Notes: generated by a model not told the origin, from the letters alone. A stretch of 64,000 nt of DNA from Caenimonas aquaedulcis (GCF_015831345.1 NZ_JADWYS010000001.1:2118118-2182117); one strand, 5' to 3'; shown: positions 46,882 to 55,165, numbered from the stretch's first letter. Made by a program: numbers and translations.

Positions 46882-47823
46882 TTATTCCCGGGAGGCGGAT
46901 GAGGACGTAGGCGCCGGCCTACGGTCCTCGATAGGGGATGGCCCCGGAGCCGCGAACTGCTCGCCCAGCCGCGACAGCAGCTGCCCGAACCCCTGCGCCT
47001 CGATGCGCAGGGCCATCACCGCGCTGTCCGTCCGCTCGAACCCGTCCAGCAGCCGCGCATGGACCTCCGCCGCCGGCTCCAGCTGCTGCGCCGTGCAGTG
47101 GCCGCCGGACAGGGCCGCCACCCGGGGACACCACTCGCGGTCGAAGGCATCGAGGTCGCGCCGCAGCTGCTCCAGCCAGATGGTGCGCCGCTCGAAGAGG
47201 GTGCGGCCCACCAGGACGGTTTCGCCCACGAGGTCGCCGATGGTGTCCAGGCGCTTCAGGGCCTGGGTCGCTTGCTGCGCGGCCTGGGCCCACTTGCGCA
47301 TCCGCTCCTCCTTGCCCGGCACGGGACCCGCGGACAGGTGCTCCGTCAGCTCCGCGAGCCAGTGGACCGCATCCCCGGTTTCGCCGGCGATGGCCCGATG
47401 CTCCAGGTCCAGCTCCACCACGGCACGCCGCGAGGCGGACGCGATGGGCCGCCATTCGCGCGCGAGCGCATCGAGTCGCTGCCGGGCGTCGCCCGCCGCG
47501 GCCAGCATGGCGCGATGCGCCGCCTCGAAGTCCTGCGCCGGCCGGCGGCCCCACGGCCACAGGCGCCGCCACCAGGCGGGAATCGCCAGCGCCTGGAGGT
47601 CCAGCCCGCGGGCCGCCAGCAGGAGCGCGTGGAATGTCTGCTCGAGTTCCTGCGCCTCCCACGCCTGCGCCTGGGCTTCCAGGATGTCGCGCAGCTGCAC
47701 GACGCGGGGCAGGTGTTCGGTGTGGACCTCGTGGATGGCGTCGGCCATCCACGCCGCCAGCACGTGCGGGGGTTGGCCCGAGGGTTTGCGGGGCGCGGTG
47801 TCCGGACCGGTACCCGGCGACAT
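46882..47823 (-). CDS. large helical protein of unknown function
   Basis: I do not recognise a family. The ATG at 47823 gives 313 residues that are almost entirely helical. A short Trp-rich patch, IPAWWRRLWPWGRRP (about residues 80-94), could touch a membrane surface, but no true membrane helix exists. The remainder is rich in Leu, Ala, Glu and Arg with likely coiled coils, and the tail is Pro/Ser-rich (PAPTSSSASRE). It starts 5 nt after the end of the 341-residue gene upstream and ends 9 nt before the PAS kinase, so the three look cotranscribed. A structural or signalling adaptor role is a guess. Confidence 0.65.
   Translation of the reverse strand: MSPGTGPDTAPRKPSGQPPHVLAAWMADAIHEVHTEHLPRVVQLRDILEAQAQAWEAQELEQTFHALLLAARGLDLQALAIPAWWRRLWPWGRRPAQDFEAAHRAMLAAAGDARQRLDALAREWRPIASASRRAVVELDLEHRAIAGETGDAVHWLAELTEHLSAGPVPGKEERMRKWAQAAQQATQALKRLDTIGDLVGETVLVGRTLFERRTIWLEQLRRDLDAFDREWCPRVAALSGGHCTAQQLEPAAEVHARLLDGFERTDSAVMALRIEAQGFGQLLSRLGEQFAAPGPSPIEDRRPAPTSSSASRE
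46901..46929. promoter_or_regulatory. 29-nt inverted repeat upstream of the PAS kinase
   Basis: GAGGAC-GTAGGC-GCCG-GCCTAC-G-GTCCTC: two 6-bp arms on each side pair perfectly around a GCCG centre, with a single extra G on the right. The GTAGGC/GCCTAC core resembles the TGTAGG motifs in other spacers. It lies within the coding end of the upstream gene and 29-57 nt before the kinase ATG. Confidence 0.45.
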
Positions 47824-47828
47824 GCCGT

Positions 47829-48854
47829 TCAGCGTTTCGGTTCGAGCGGCGTGGGCACCGTCATCGCTTCGGAGCCGCGGCTGCGCCGCCCCGGCCGCGT
47901 CGGCACGCTCTCCGGGGTGTCGCCCATGATGTCCGAGTGGATGTCGCTGGGCGGCAGGTCCCCTTCGCCTGAGGTGGAGTCGCCCGTGGCGCCCGGTGCG
48001 GCGCGGCGGAAATCGGTCGTGATCGACCCGGCGAAATAGAGCGCCGCCAGCACCTGGCTGAGCTGCCGGTCGCCCATGCCGGTGGACAGGGCGAGCTGGG
48101 CGAAGGTCTGCGGCATGGTGCCCAGCTCCGAGAGCACCGCCAGGTGCGGGTCGCGGATCATGCGCGGCGACACCGAGGGCTTGCGCCGGTAGAAGATCTT
48201 CGCCTGCCGGTAGCGCGGGGGCAGGTGGTCGCCGTCGGAGCGGCCGATGAAGCGCCACATCACGCGCGCCATCGTCGTCTTGGAAAAGTTGGGGGGCATC
48301 GCGTCGGCCGCGGCGGGCCGCCCGGTCCATTGCGCCTGCAGGAGTTCCGTACCCGTGAGGCCGGGGGCCAGGCCGATGTCGCCATTGACGTTGAGGATGC
48401 CGACCAGCCTGCCCTGCAGCATGAGGTGGAACACGGGCGAGCGCAGGTCCTGCCGGCGCTCGGCGATCTCCCCGCCGAGCGTCTGCTCGAGCGTCGACTG
48501 GTTCAATTCCGACTCGAAGGCGCGCAGGATCTGCGCGACGCTCTCTGCCGAATGCGGATCGAACGCGCGCGGCGGCGTGAAGAGCGGCGAGCGCACGGGC
48601 AGCGTGAAGGCGAACGGCCGGTCGATCTCGCTGAGGTTCAGGGAAATCGCCGGCTTGTCCGGCTGCCCGGAGGGAACGCGCACGAACTGGCCGCGAACGG
48701 GCAGGGCGTGCTCGCCGTTGATCCACAGGGCGTCCGCATCGGCCACGGGACCCGGCTGCCAGCGGACGGCCTGGCTGCGTGCCATCAACAGGTTGAGCAG
48801 GTACTGCTCGTCGGCAAAGCCGATCAACCCCATCCGCATCAACGGTGCATTCAT
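47829..48854 (-). CDS. unknown protein with C-terminal winged-helix-like segment
   Basis: I do not recognise a named family. The ATG at 48854 (GGAGGG 6 nt upstream) gives 341 residues. The first 200 form a mixed alpha/beta region without catalytic motifs, containing NLSEIDRPFAFTLPVRSPLF and PVFHLMLQGRLVGILNVNGD. Residues about 245-295 (LAVLSELGTMPQTFAQLALSTGMGDRQLSQVLAALYFAGSI) look like a winged helix similar to output ends of some bacterial regulators. The tail is Ser/Asp/Gly-rich and probably disordered. It begins a minus-strand run with the helical protein and the PAS kinase. Upstream lie two palindromes shared with a divergent enzyme gene. Sequence-specific DNA binding is possible but unproven. 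Confidence 0.65.
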   Translation of the reverse strand: MNAPLMRMGLIGFADEQYLLNLLMARSQAVRWQPGPVADADALWINGEHALPVRGQFVRVPSGQPDKPAISLNLSEIDRPFAFTLPVRSPLFTPPRAFDPHSAESVAQILRAFESELNQSTLEQTLGGEIAERRQDLRSPVFHLMLQGRLVGILNVNGDIGLAPGLTGTELLQAQWTGRPAAADAMPPNFSKTTMARVMWRFIGRSDGDHLPPRYRQAKIFYRRKPSVSPRMIRDPHLAVLSELGTMPQTFAQLALSTGMGDRQLSQVLAALYFAGSITTDFRRAAPGATGDSTSGEGDLPPSDIHSDIMGDTPESVPTRPGRRSRGSEAMTVPTPLEPKR

Positions 48855-48890
48855 AAGCCACCCTCCACCGCACATGGTAACGGCGCATGG

Positions 48891-48906
48891 GGTTTGCATG
48901 CAAACC
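48891..48906. promoter_or_regulatory. 16-bp perfect palindrome, candidate operator
   Basis: GGTTTGCATGCAAACC is fully symmetrical and lies in the divergent 133-bp spacer, 37 nt from the 48854 start and 82 nt from the 48988 start. Perfect 16-bp symmetry is unlikely by chance in a spacer this short, so a dimeric regulator is probable. Confidence 0.5.
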
Positions 48907-48931
48907 GCATATACCCGCCCCGACGCAGCGG

Positions 48932-48947
48932 TGCAACGGCGGTTGCA
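48932..48947. promoter_or_regulatory. second inverted repeat, candidate operator
   Basis: TGCAAC-GGCG-GTTGCA: perfect 6-bp arms around 4 nt. The arm TGCAAC resembles the TGCAAACC half of the palindrome 26 bp upstream, so both may bind the same protein, on roughly the same DNA face (centres about 41 bp apart, close to four turns). Confidence 0.4.
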
Positions 48948-48987
48948 TACTGGCGCTCCTGCCCGACCGCCACCGAGGAGTCCGCCC

Positions 48988-49806
48988 ATGCCGCACGATG
49001 TCACCGCCGCCCGCGCGTCGTTTCGCGCCCTGCACCAATCCGGCTGCTTCGTGCTGCCCAACCCCTGGGACGTGGGCAGCGCGCGGATGCTGGCGCACCT
49101 GGGCTTCTCCGCGCTGGCATCGACGAGCGCGGGCTACGCGTGGACCATCGGCCTGCCGGACAACCAGGTGACCCGGGACGGCGTGCTGGAGCACCTCGCG
49201 CAGCTGTGCCGCGCCACGGACCTGCCCGTCAATGCCGACTACGAGTCCGGTTTCGCCGAGGAACCCGAAGGCGTGGCGGCCAACGTCCGGCTCGCGATCG
49301 ACACCGGCGTGGCCGGCCTGTCGATCGAGGACCGGGACGGCACGCCCACGGGCCTCTACGACATCGCCTTCGCCACCGAGCGCATCCGCGCCGCGCGCCG
49401 CGCCATCGACGACAGCGGGCAAAACGTCATCCTCGTCGCGCGTACCGAGGGCCTGCTGGTCGATCCGTCCGCGCTCACTCCCGCCATCGACAAGCTGGTC
49501 GCCTTCGCGCAGGCCGGCGCGGACTGCCTCTATGCACCCGGCGTGATGGCGAAGGCGGACATCGTCGCGATGGTGCGCGCGGTCGCGCCCAAGCCGGTCA
49601 ACGTGGTGATCTCCAAACCCGGCACGCGCGTGGCGGACTTCGCGGAGATGGGCGTGCGGCGCATCAGCATCGGGGGGGCGCTGGCGCGCGCCGCGTGGGC
49701 TGGCGCGCTGGACGCGGCCAGGACGCTGCGGGAAGGCTCCTTCGACGGATTCGCCGGCGCGACGCCGAGCCGCGAGCTCAACGGGATGTTCGCGCCGTTC
49801 GCCTGA
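48988..49806 (+). CDS. isocitrate lyase/PEP mutase superfamily enzyme
   Basis: A 272-residue protein of the ICL/PEPM family (carbon-carbon or carbon-phosphorus lyases). The ATG at 48988 follows GAGGAG. The opening SGCFVLPNPWDVGSARML and TSAGYAWTIGLPD are standard for the small bacterial PEP-phosphonomutase-like group. NADYESGFAE holds the metal-binding Asp, and LSIEDRDG and ILVARTEGLL give further metal and substrate residues. The KKCGH loop with catalytic Cys of true isocitrate and methylisocitrate lyases is missing, so it is probably an oxaloacetate/2-hydroxyacid lyase or phosphonate-type enzyme; specificity is not readable. It is divergent from the 341-residue unknown gene, with two palindromes between. 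Confidence 0.88.
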   Translation: MPHDVTAARASFRALHQSGCFVLPNPWDVGSARMLAHLGFSALASTSAGYAWTIGLPDNQVTRDGVLEHLAQLCRATDLPVNADYESGFAEEPEGVAANVRLAIDTGVAGLSIEDRDGTPTGLYDIAFATERIRAARRAIDDSGQNVILVARTEGLLVDPSALTPAIDKLVAFAQAGADCLYAPGVMAKADIVAMVRAVAPKPVNVVISKPGTRVADFAEMGVRRISIGGALARAAWAGALDAARTLREGSFDGFAGATPSRELNGMFAPFA

Positions 49807-49821
49807 CGCGGCGCTGGCGCA

Positions 49822-50592
49822 TCAAGCCTCGACCGGGCTCTCCGCGAGCTCGCGCGCCACTTCGAACAGGCGGAAGGGCGGCACGTCCGGGCGGCTGCGT
49901 TGCAGCAGCGGCTTGGCGACATTGAAGACCGGCACGCCGTTGATCGTGCGGCCTTCCATCGTGCCCCGATGCGCATGGCCGTGGAAGACGGCGTCGACGG
50001 GATAGCGCAGCAGGGGCTCCTCCAGCCGGCTCGAGCCGAGGAAGGGATAGATCTCCACCGGCTCGCCCTCCACCGTCCCTACGATGGGGGAGTAATGCAG
50101 CATGGCGATGCGCCGCGGCGTGCGCAGCTTGGCGAGCGCCGACTCGAGTTTGCGCACCTCGTTGAGCGCTTCCTGCACGAAGACCTTGATCGCCGGCTCG
50201 CCCCACGCGCCGAGCGAGCCGCGCCCGAAGCCGCCCGCGAAGCCCTTCACGCCGGCGATGCCCACGCCCTCGATCTCGCACGCCTCGCCATCGAGCACGC
50301 GCACGCCGGCGCGCGTGAGCGCCGCGGTCACGACCTCGGGCGTGCCCGATTCGTAATCGTGGTTCCCGAGCACGGCGACGATGGGAATCTTCACCACACT
50401 GAGTTCGTCGACGAGCACCTGCGCCTCTTCGGCCGTGCCGTAGTCGGTGAGGTCGCCGCAGAGCAGCAGTGCATCCGCGGCGGCGCCCGCCTGCGCGAAG
50501 AGGGCGCGCAGGGAACCGGCGGAATCCTTGGTGACATGGATGTCGCCGATGGCGGCGAAGCGGACGGTATTGGAGTTGGCGGACTGGCCCAT
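49822..50592 (-). CDS. calcineurin-like metallophosphoesterase
   Basis: A 256-residue cytoplasmic phosphoesterase with all dinuclear-metal motifs: GDIHVTK (Asp, His), CGDLTDYG (Asp), LGNHDYE (Asn, His), LHYSPI (His) and HGHAHRG (His-x-His). The start at 50592 (MGQSANSN) is preferred over an upstream ATG in the same frame at 50679. Members hydrolyse phosphodiesters or phosphomonoesters such as cyclic nucleotides or Nudix-type products; the substrate cannot be told from sequence. It converges on the lyase-family gene with a 15-bp gap and is divergent from a nucleotidyltransferase. The spacer there carries a GGTGTAGG motif. RNA- or nucleotide-related neighbours downstream may hint at nucleotide turnover. 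Confidence 0.88.
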   Translation of the reverse strand: MGQSANSNTVRFAAIGDIHVTKDSAGSLRALFAQAGAAADALLLCGDLTDYGTAEEAQVLVDELSVVKIPIVAVLGNHDYESGTPEVVTAALTRAGVRVLDGEACEIEGVGIAGVKGFAGGFGRGSLGAWGEPAIKVFVQEALNEVRKLESALAKLRTPRRIAMLHYSPIVGTVEGEPVEIYPFLGSSRLEEPLLRYPVDAVFHGHAHRGTMEGRTINGVPVFNVAKPLLQRSRPDVPPFRLFEVARELAESPVEA

Positions 50593-50646
50593 GACACGAT
50601 GATGCAAGCGGGAACGCGCGCGGGCATGGGCAATCCGCCGTCGCGG

Positions 50647-50670
50647 GGTGTAGGCCAAAGCCGACGTTGC
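50647..50670. promoter_or_regulatory. GGTGTAGG...AAGCC motif upstream of the nucleotidyltransferase
   Basis: The block starting GGTGTAGGCCAAAGCC aligns without gaps to the one at 44004 (17 of 24 positions equal). It is followed by TTGC-ATGG-GGCAA, a loose hairpin. It sits between divergent genes, like the other copy, which suggests a shared regulator. Confidence 0.4.
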
Positions 50671-50722
50671 ATGGGGCAACCCGTCACGCCACGGCGCCCC
50701 GGCGCCTGCTTATGGTGAGGCC

Positions 50723-51562
50723 ATGACCTCTCCCTCCAACGCCGTCCTCGCGCCGTCCCTCGAAGAAGAGGTTCACCCCGACACCGCCGCGTTCTACCGG
50801 CGCGCGCTGCAGTCGCTCACGGATGCGGGCGTGCCCTTCCTGGTGGGCGGCGCGTTCGCGCACGCCTGCTTCACCGGCATCCGCCGGCCCACCAAGGACC
50901 TCGACCTGTTCATCCAGCGCGCCGACTACGACCGTGTCGCGGCGCTCATGCAGGCCGAAGGCTGGCGGGCCGAGCTCACCTATCCGCACTGGCTCGCCAA
51001 GGTGTATGCGGGCGAGGACTTCATCGACCTGATCTTCAACTCGGGCAACGGCGTGACGCCGGTGGACGACCGGTGGTTCCGCCACAACCCGATGGCCGAC
51101 GTGCTGGGCGTGCCGGTGCGCATCGCCAACATGGAAGACAGCTTCCTGTCCAAGGCCTTCATCATGGAGCGCGAGCGCTACGACGGCGCGGACATCGCGC
51201 ACACGCTGCAGGCCAACGCCGAGCAGCTCGACTGGCAGGGGCTCGTCGAGCGCTTCGGCTCGAACTGGCGCGTGCTGCTCGCGCACCTCACGCTCTTCGG
51301 CTACATCTACCCCGGCGAGCGCCACCGCATCCCGAAATGGGTGATGGACAAGCTGATCGACCGGCTCACGGCGGAGACCATGATGCCGCCCGAGGAGGAT
51401 CCGCACGTCTGCGCCGGCACGCTGCTGTCGCGCGAGCAATACCTGCACGACGTGGAACGGCTGGGCTACGTGGACGGCCGGCTCACGCCCGCGAGCACCA
51501 TGACGCCGCGCGACGTGACGGTGTGGACGGAGGCGATCCCCGCGCGGCAGGCACCACAATAG
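50723..51562 (+). CDS. nucleotidyltransferase of the MNT/AbiEii-like superfamily
   Basis: A 279-residue protein whose N-terminal half has the minimal nucleotidyltransferase signature: VGGAFAHACF with GG at 42-43, then TKDLDLFI with the metal-binding Asp59 and Asp61, then a third acidic strand DFIDLIFNSG. The rest is helical (ANMEDSFLSKAFIMERERYDG, DIAHTLQANAEQLDW) as in sugar/nucleotide transferase relatives. No toxin-antitoxin partner is adjacent. Four bases separate it from the RNB ribonuclease gene, so the two are likely one operon; this raises the possibility of an RNA-modifying pair (nucleotide addition and 3' trimming). The actual substrate is unknown. Confidence 0.82.
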   Translation: MTSPSNAVLAPSLEEEVHPDTAAFYRRALQSLTDAGVPFLVGGAFAHACFTGIRRPTKDLDLFIQRADYDRVAALMQAEGWRAELTYPHWLAKVYAGEDFIDLIFNSGNGVTPVDDRWFRHNPMADVLGVPVRIANMEDSFLSKAFIMERERYDGADIAHTLQANAEQLDWQGLVERFGSNWRVLLAHLTLFGYIYPGERHRIPKWVMDKLIDRLTAETMMPPEEDPHVCAGTLLSREQYLHDVERLGYVDGRLTPASTMTPRDVTVWTEAIPARQAPQ

Positions 51563-51566
51563 CCGG

Positions 51567-53018
51567 ATGGCTCCCATCGACCTGAAACAGATCGCCGAGT
51601 CGGCGATGCGCACGCGTGGCCTGCTGCCGACCTTCACGCCGCAGGCCGTGCGCGAGGCGGAAACGGCGCGCCCCGCGCCCGCGGATTCCACCGCGCCGGT
51701 GCGCGACCTGCGCGCGATGCCCTGGTTTTCCGTCGACAACGACGACACACGCGACCTCGACCAGCTGAGCGTGGCGCAGGCCCTGCCCGGCGGCGCGACG
51801 CGCCTGCTGGTCGCCATCGCCGACGTCGATGCGCTGGTGCGGCCCGACGGCGCGGTGAACGCGCACGCCGCGACCAACACGACCTCCGTGTACACCGCCG
51901 CCGGCGTGTTCCCGATGCTGCCGGAGATCCTCTCCACCGACCTCACCTCCCTGCACGAAGGCGAGGAGCGGCTCGCGGTCGTCGTGGACCTCCAGGTGCA
52001 GCCGGACGGGACCGTGGCGTCGTCGGAGGTGTACCGCGCCTGCGTCCTCAACCAGGCCAAGCTCACCTACGACGCGGTGTCCGCCTGGCTCGACGGCACG
52101 GGGCCCGCGCCCGCGCATCTCGCGCGCGTGCGGGGGCTGGAGGAGCAGCTGCGCATGCACGATGCAGTCGCCACGCAACTGCGGCAATGGCGCCAGCAGC
52201 GCGGCGCGCTCAACGTCAAGACCGCCTCATCGCGCCCGGTGTTCGAGCAGGGCGAGCTGGTGGACCTGCGCCCCGACGAGAAGAACCGCGCAAAAGACCT
52301 GATCGCGGACCTGATGATCGCGGCCAATGGTGCGACCGCGCGCTTCCTCGCGCAGCAGCAGTTTCCTTCGCTGCGCCGCCTGTTGCAGGCGCCGCGCCGC
52401 TGGGACCGCCTCGTCGCCCTGGCGGCGGGCCAGGGCGTGCAGCTGCCCGCGGCGCCGGACCCCGTGGCGCTCGACGCGTTCCTCCAGGCGCGGCGCGCGG
52501 CGGACCCGGAAGGGTTCGCCGACCTGTCGCTCTCGGTGGTGAAGATGCTCGGGTCGGGCGAGTACGCGGCTACCGCGCCGGGCGCCGCCGGGCCCGGCCA
52601 CTTCGGCCTGGCCGTGGCGGACTATGCGCACTCCACCGCGCCCAACCGCCGCTATCCGGACCTGGTGACGCAGCGCCTGCTCAAGGCCGCGCTCGCGAGA
52701 CGGCCGCCGCCCTATTCCGCCGAGACGCTGGCGGCGATCGCGAGCCATTGCACGCTGCAGGAGGACAACGCGGCCAAGGTCGAACGCCAGGTGCTCAAGG
52801 CCGCGGCTGCGTTCCTTCTCCAACACCGCATCGGCGAGCGCTTCGACGCGATCGTCACCGGCGCGGCGCCCAAGGGCACCTTCGTGCGGATCGCGCGGCC
52901 CATGGTCGAAGGCCGCGTGGTGCGCGGCTTCGAAGGGCTCGACGTCGGCGACACGGCGCGCGTGCGTCTGGTGGCGGTCGATGCGGCGCAGGGCTACATC
53001 GACTTCGAGCGCGCCTAG
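51567..53018 (+). CDS. RNB-domain ribonuclease (short RNase II-like)
   Basis: A 483-residue 3'-5' exoribonuclease of the RNase II/R family. The catalytic Asp cluster DNDDTRDLDQL is at residues 57-67, and the downstream RNB motifs are readable: YTAAGVFPMLPEILSTDLTSL, YRACVLNQAKLTYD, EKNRAKDLIADLMIAAN and the late YAHSTAPNRRYPDLVTQRLL. The usual N-terminal cold-shock RNA-binding domains are missing; a short S1-like segment (DAIVTGAAPKGTFVRI) is at the C-terminus. It is thus shorter than E. coli RNase II (644 residues). It follows the nucleotidyltransferase by 4 nt. RNA degradation is probable; substrate range may be narrow. Confidence 0.88.
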   Translation: MAPIDLKQIAESAMRTRGLLPTFTPQAVREAETARPAPADSTAPVRDLRAMPWFSVDNDDTRDLDQLSVAQALPGGATRLLVAIADVDALVRPDGAVNAHAATNTTSVYTAAGVFPMLPEILSTDLTSLHEGEERLAVVVDLQVQPDGTVASSEVYRACVLNQAKLTYDAVSAWLDGTGPAPAHLARVRGLEEQLRMHDAVATQLRQWRQQRGALNVKTASSRPVFEQGELVDLRPDEKNRAKDLIADLMIAANGATARFLAQQQFPSLRRLLQAPRRWDRLVALAAGQGVQLPAAPDPVALDAFLQARRAADPEGFADLSLSVVKMLGSGEYAATAPGAAGPGHFGLAVADYAHSTAPNRRYPDLVTQRLLKAALARRPPPYSAETLAAIASHCTLQEDNAAKVERQVLKAAAAFLLQHRIGERFDAIVTGAAPKGTFVRIARPMVEGRVVRGFEGLDVGDTARVRLVAVDAAQGYIDFERA

Positions 53019-53025
53019 TCCCGGG

Positions 53026-53979
53026 CTACTTCTTGCCCAGCCCCATGCGCGCGGCGCCTTCGGTGTAGAGCTTCGTCTTGCCGGCCATGAAGCCATCCAT
53101 CTCCTCGACGCCGACGTTCACCAGCTCGAAGCCGTTCTTCGCCGCGAGCTCCTTCATCTCGGCGTCGTTGTTCAGGCCGCGCCACAGGTCCGACAGGCGC
53201 TTGCGCGCTTCGGGCGAGGTGGACTTCGGCACGCCGATGCCGCGGTAGGCGCCGTCGACCCAGTCGACGCCGAGCTCCTTGAAGGTCGGCACGTCGGGCA
53301 TCAGCGGGTGGCGCCTGTCCATCGCCACCGCGAGCGGGCGGATGCGCTCCCGGTTCGTGATGGCGAAAGGCGTGTACGTCATCGCGCCGTCGACCTGCGC
53401 GCCCATCACGGACGTCGCCATGTCACCCGTGCCCTTGAAGGGGACGTACAGCGTCTGGATGCCGAAGGCGGCGTCGAGCCGCTCGTGCGCCGCATGGTTG
53501 GCGGAGAACTGGCCCGAGCCACCCAGGCTCAGCTTGCCCGGGCTCGCCTTCGCGGCCTTCACGAAGTCCTGGAAGGTCTTGATCGGGCTGGACGAGGGCA
53601 CCACGAGGATGTCCGGCGTGAAGTGGAACCAGTACACCGGCGTCACGTCCGCCGTCTTGTATTGCACCTGGCCTTCGATCGGCTGGAAGACGATGTGCGG
53701 CAGGTTCACGCCCACCACGTTCAGGCCGTCGCCCGGCAGCTGGTTCATCTGCGACCACATCAGGGCGCCGCCGGCGCCCGCCTTGTACTGGATGATGGTG
53801 TCGATGTTCGCGCACTTCTTGCGCAGCACGACCTGCTGGTGGCGCGCCGACAGGTCGGACTCGCCGCCGGGCGGGAAGGCCTGCCAGTAGTTGACGTTCT
53901 TCTCCGGGCAGGGCACGGATTGCGCGTGGGCGAAGGGCGCGAGGGCCGCGAGCGCGAGGGCGCCGATGAACTTTTTCAT
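53026..53979 (-). CDS. tripartite tricarboxylate transporter substrate-binding protein (Bug family)
   Basis: A 317-residue periplasmic binding protein with AAGGAGA before the ATG at 53979. The signal peptide is MKKFIGALALAALAPFAHAQ. The mature part is a divergent Bug protein: NYWQAFPPGGESDLSARHQQ replaces the common VVPFPAGGxxD loop, and QYKAGAGGALMWSQMNQLPGDG and VPFKGTGDMATSVMGAQVDG follow the family plan. Two cysteines in the first 45 mature residues (PCPEKN, KKCANI) may form a disulfide, unusual for the group. It lies 29 bp downstream of a tartrate-dehydrogenase-like gene on the same strand, which points to a hydroxy-dicarboxylate ligand by inference. Confidence 0.85.
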   Translation of the reverse strand: MKKFIGALALAALAPFAHAQSVPCPEKNVNYWQAFPPGGESDLSARHQQVVLRKKCANIDTIIQYKAGAGGALMWSQMNQLPGDGLNVVGVNLPHIVFQPIEGQVQYKTADVTPVYWFHFTPDILVVPSSSPIKTFQDFVKAAKASPGKLSLGGSGQFSANHAAHERLDAAFGIQTLYVPFKGTGDMATSVMGAQVDGAMTYTPFAITNRERIRPLAVAMDRRHPLMPDVPTFKELGVDWVDGAYRGIGVPKSTSPEARKRLSDLWRGLNNDAEMKELAAKNGFELVNVGVEEMDGFMAGKTKLYTEGAARMGLGKK

Positions 53980-54008
53980 GTCTGTCTCCTTGGTAATCGT
54001 TGAACTGC

Positions 54009-55076
54009 TTACGACTTCAATCGCTGACACACGGCGTCCGTCACCATGGCCGTGGTCGCCTGGCCGCCGAGGTCGCCGGTGTGCAGGCCCTTGTCCGCCG
54101 TGACCGATTCGATCACGCGCATGAGCCGCGCGGCCGCATCGTTTTCCCCCAGGTGCTCGAGCAGCATGACGCAGCTCCAGAAGGTGCCCACGGGGTTGGC
54201 GAGGCCCTTGCCCATGATGTCGAAGGCGGAGCCGTGGATCGGCTCGAACATGCTCGGGTAGCGGCGCTCCGGGTCGATGTTGCCGGTGGGCGCGATGCCC
54301 AGGCTGCCGGCGAGCGCCGCCGCGAGGTCGCTCAGGATGTCCGCGTGCAGGTTGGTGGCCACCAGCGTGTCGAGCGACGCGGGGCGGTTGACCATGCGCG
54401 CCGTGCACGCGTCCACGAGTTCCTTGTCCCACTTCACGTCCGGGAACTCCTTGCTCACCTGCAGGGCGATCTCGTCCCACATCACCATCGCGTGGCGCTG
54501 GGCGTTGGACTTGGTCACCACCGTGAGCAGCTTGCGGGGACGCGACTGCGCGAGCTTGAAGGCGAAGCGCATGATGCGCTCGACGCCCGCGCGGGTCATC
54601 ATGCTGACGTCGGTCGCCACCTCGATCGGGTGGCCTTGATGCGCGCGGCCGCCGACGCCGGCGTATTCGCCTTCCGAGTTCTCGCGCACGATCACCCAGT
54701 CCAGGTCTTTCGCGGTGCAGCGCTTGAGCGGCGCGTCGATGCCGGGCAGGATGCGCGTGGGGCGCACGTTGGCGTACTGGTCGAAACCCTGGCAGATCTT
54801 CAGGCGCAGGCCCCACAGCGTGATGTGGTCGGGGATGTGCGGATCGCCCGCCGAGCCGAACAGGATCGCGTCCATCTTGCGCAGCGGCTCCAGGCCATCG
54901 TCCGGCATCATCTTGCCGTACGCGCGATAGTAGTCGCCGCCCCAGTCGAAGGACGTGAACTCGAAGCGGAAATCCGCGCCCGAGTCCGCCAGCGCCTGCA
55001 GCGCCTTCTGCCCGGCGGGCACCACTTCCTTGCCGATCCCGTCGCCCGGGATGCAGGCGATCCTGTATGTCTTCAT
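54009..55076 (-). CDS. tartrate dehydrogenase-like (isopropylmalate/isocitrate dehydrogenase family)
   Basis: A 355-residue NAD-dependent beta-decarboxylating dehydrogenase. The ATG at 55076 is chosen because AGGAG lies 5 nt upstream; a GTG six bases earlier is in frame. Family motifs are CIPGDGIGKEVVPAG, VRPTRILPGIDAPL, VRENSEGEYAGVGGR, and the metal site with NLHADILSDLAA and HGSAFDIMGKGLANP. The wording YRAYGKMMPDDGLEPLRKMDAILFGS is that of tartrate dehydrogenase/decarboxylase (TtuC), which also acts on D-malate. It is divergent from a LysR regulator and upstream of a Bug gene, a typical layout for hydroxy-dicarboxylate use. Tartrate versus D-malate preference cannot be decided here. Confidence 0.88.
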   Translation of the reverse strand: MKTYRIACIPGDGIGKEVVPAGQKALQALADSGADFRFEFTSFDWGGDYYRAYGKMMPDDGLEPLRKMDAILFGSAGDPHIPDHITLWGLRLKICQGFDQYANVRPTRILPGIDAPLKRCTAKDLDWVIVRENSEGEYAGVGGRAHQGHPIEVATDVSMMTRAGVERIMRFAFKLAQSRPRKLLTVVTKSNAQRHAMVMWDEIALQVSKEFPDVKWDKELVDACTARMVNRPASLDTLVATNLHADILSDLAAALAGSLGIAPTGNIDPERRYPSMFEPIHGSAFDIMGKGLANPVGTFWSCVMLLEHLGENDAAARLMRVIESVTADKGLHTGDLGGQATTAMVTDAVCQRLKS

Positions 55077-55165
55077 GGCCACTCCTGTGTTGGAAGGACT
55101 GTAGGCCGGCCCGCGCCGCGGATCCGGAGGCAGAATTCAATCCATTCTCAACCGGGGATTCACCA

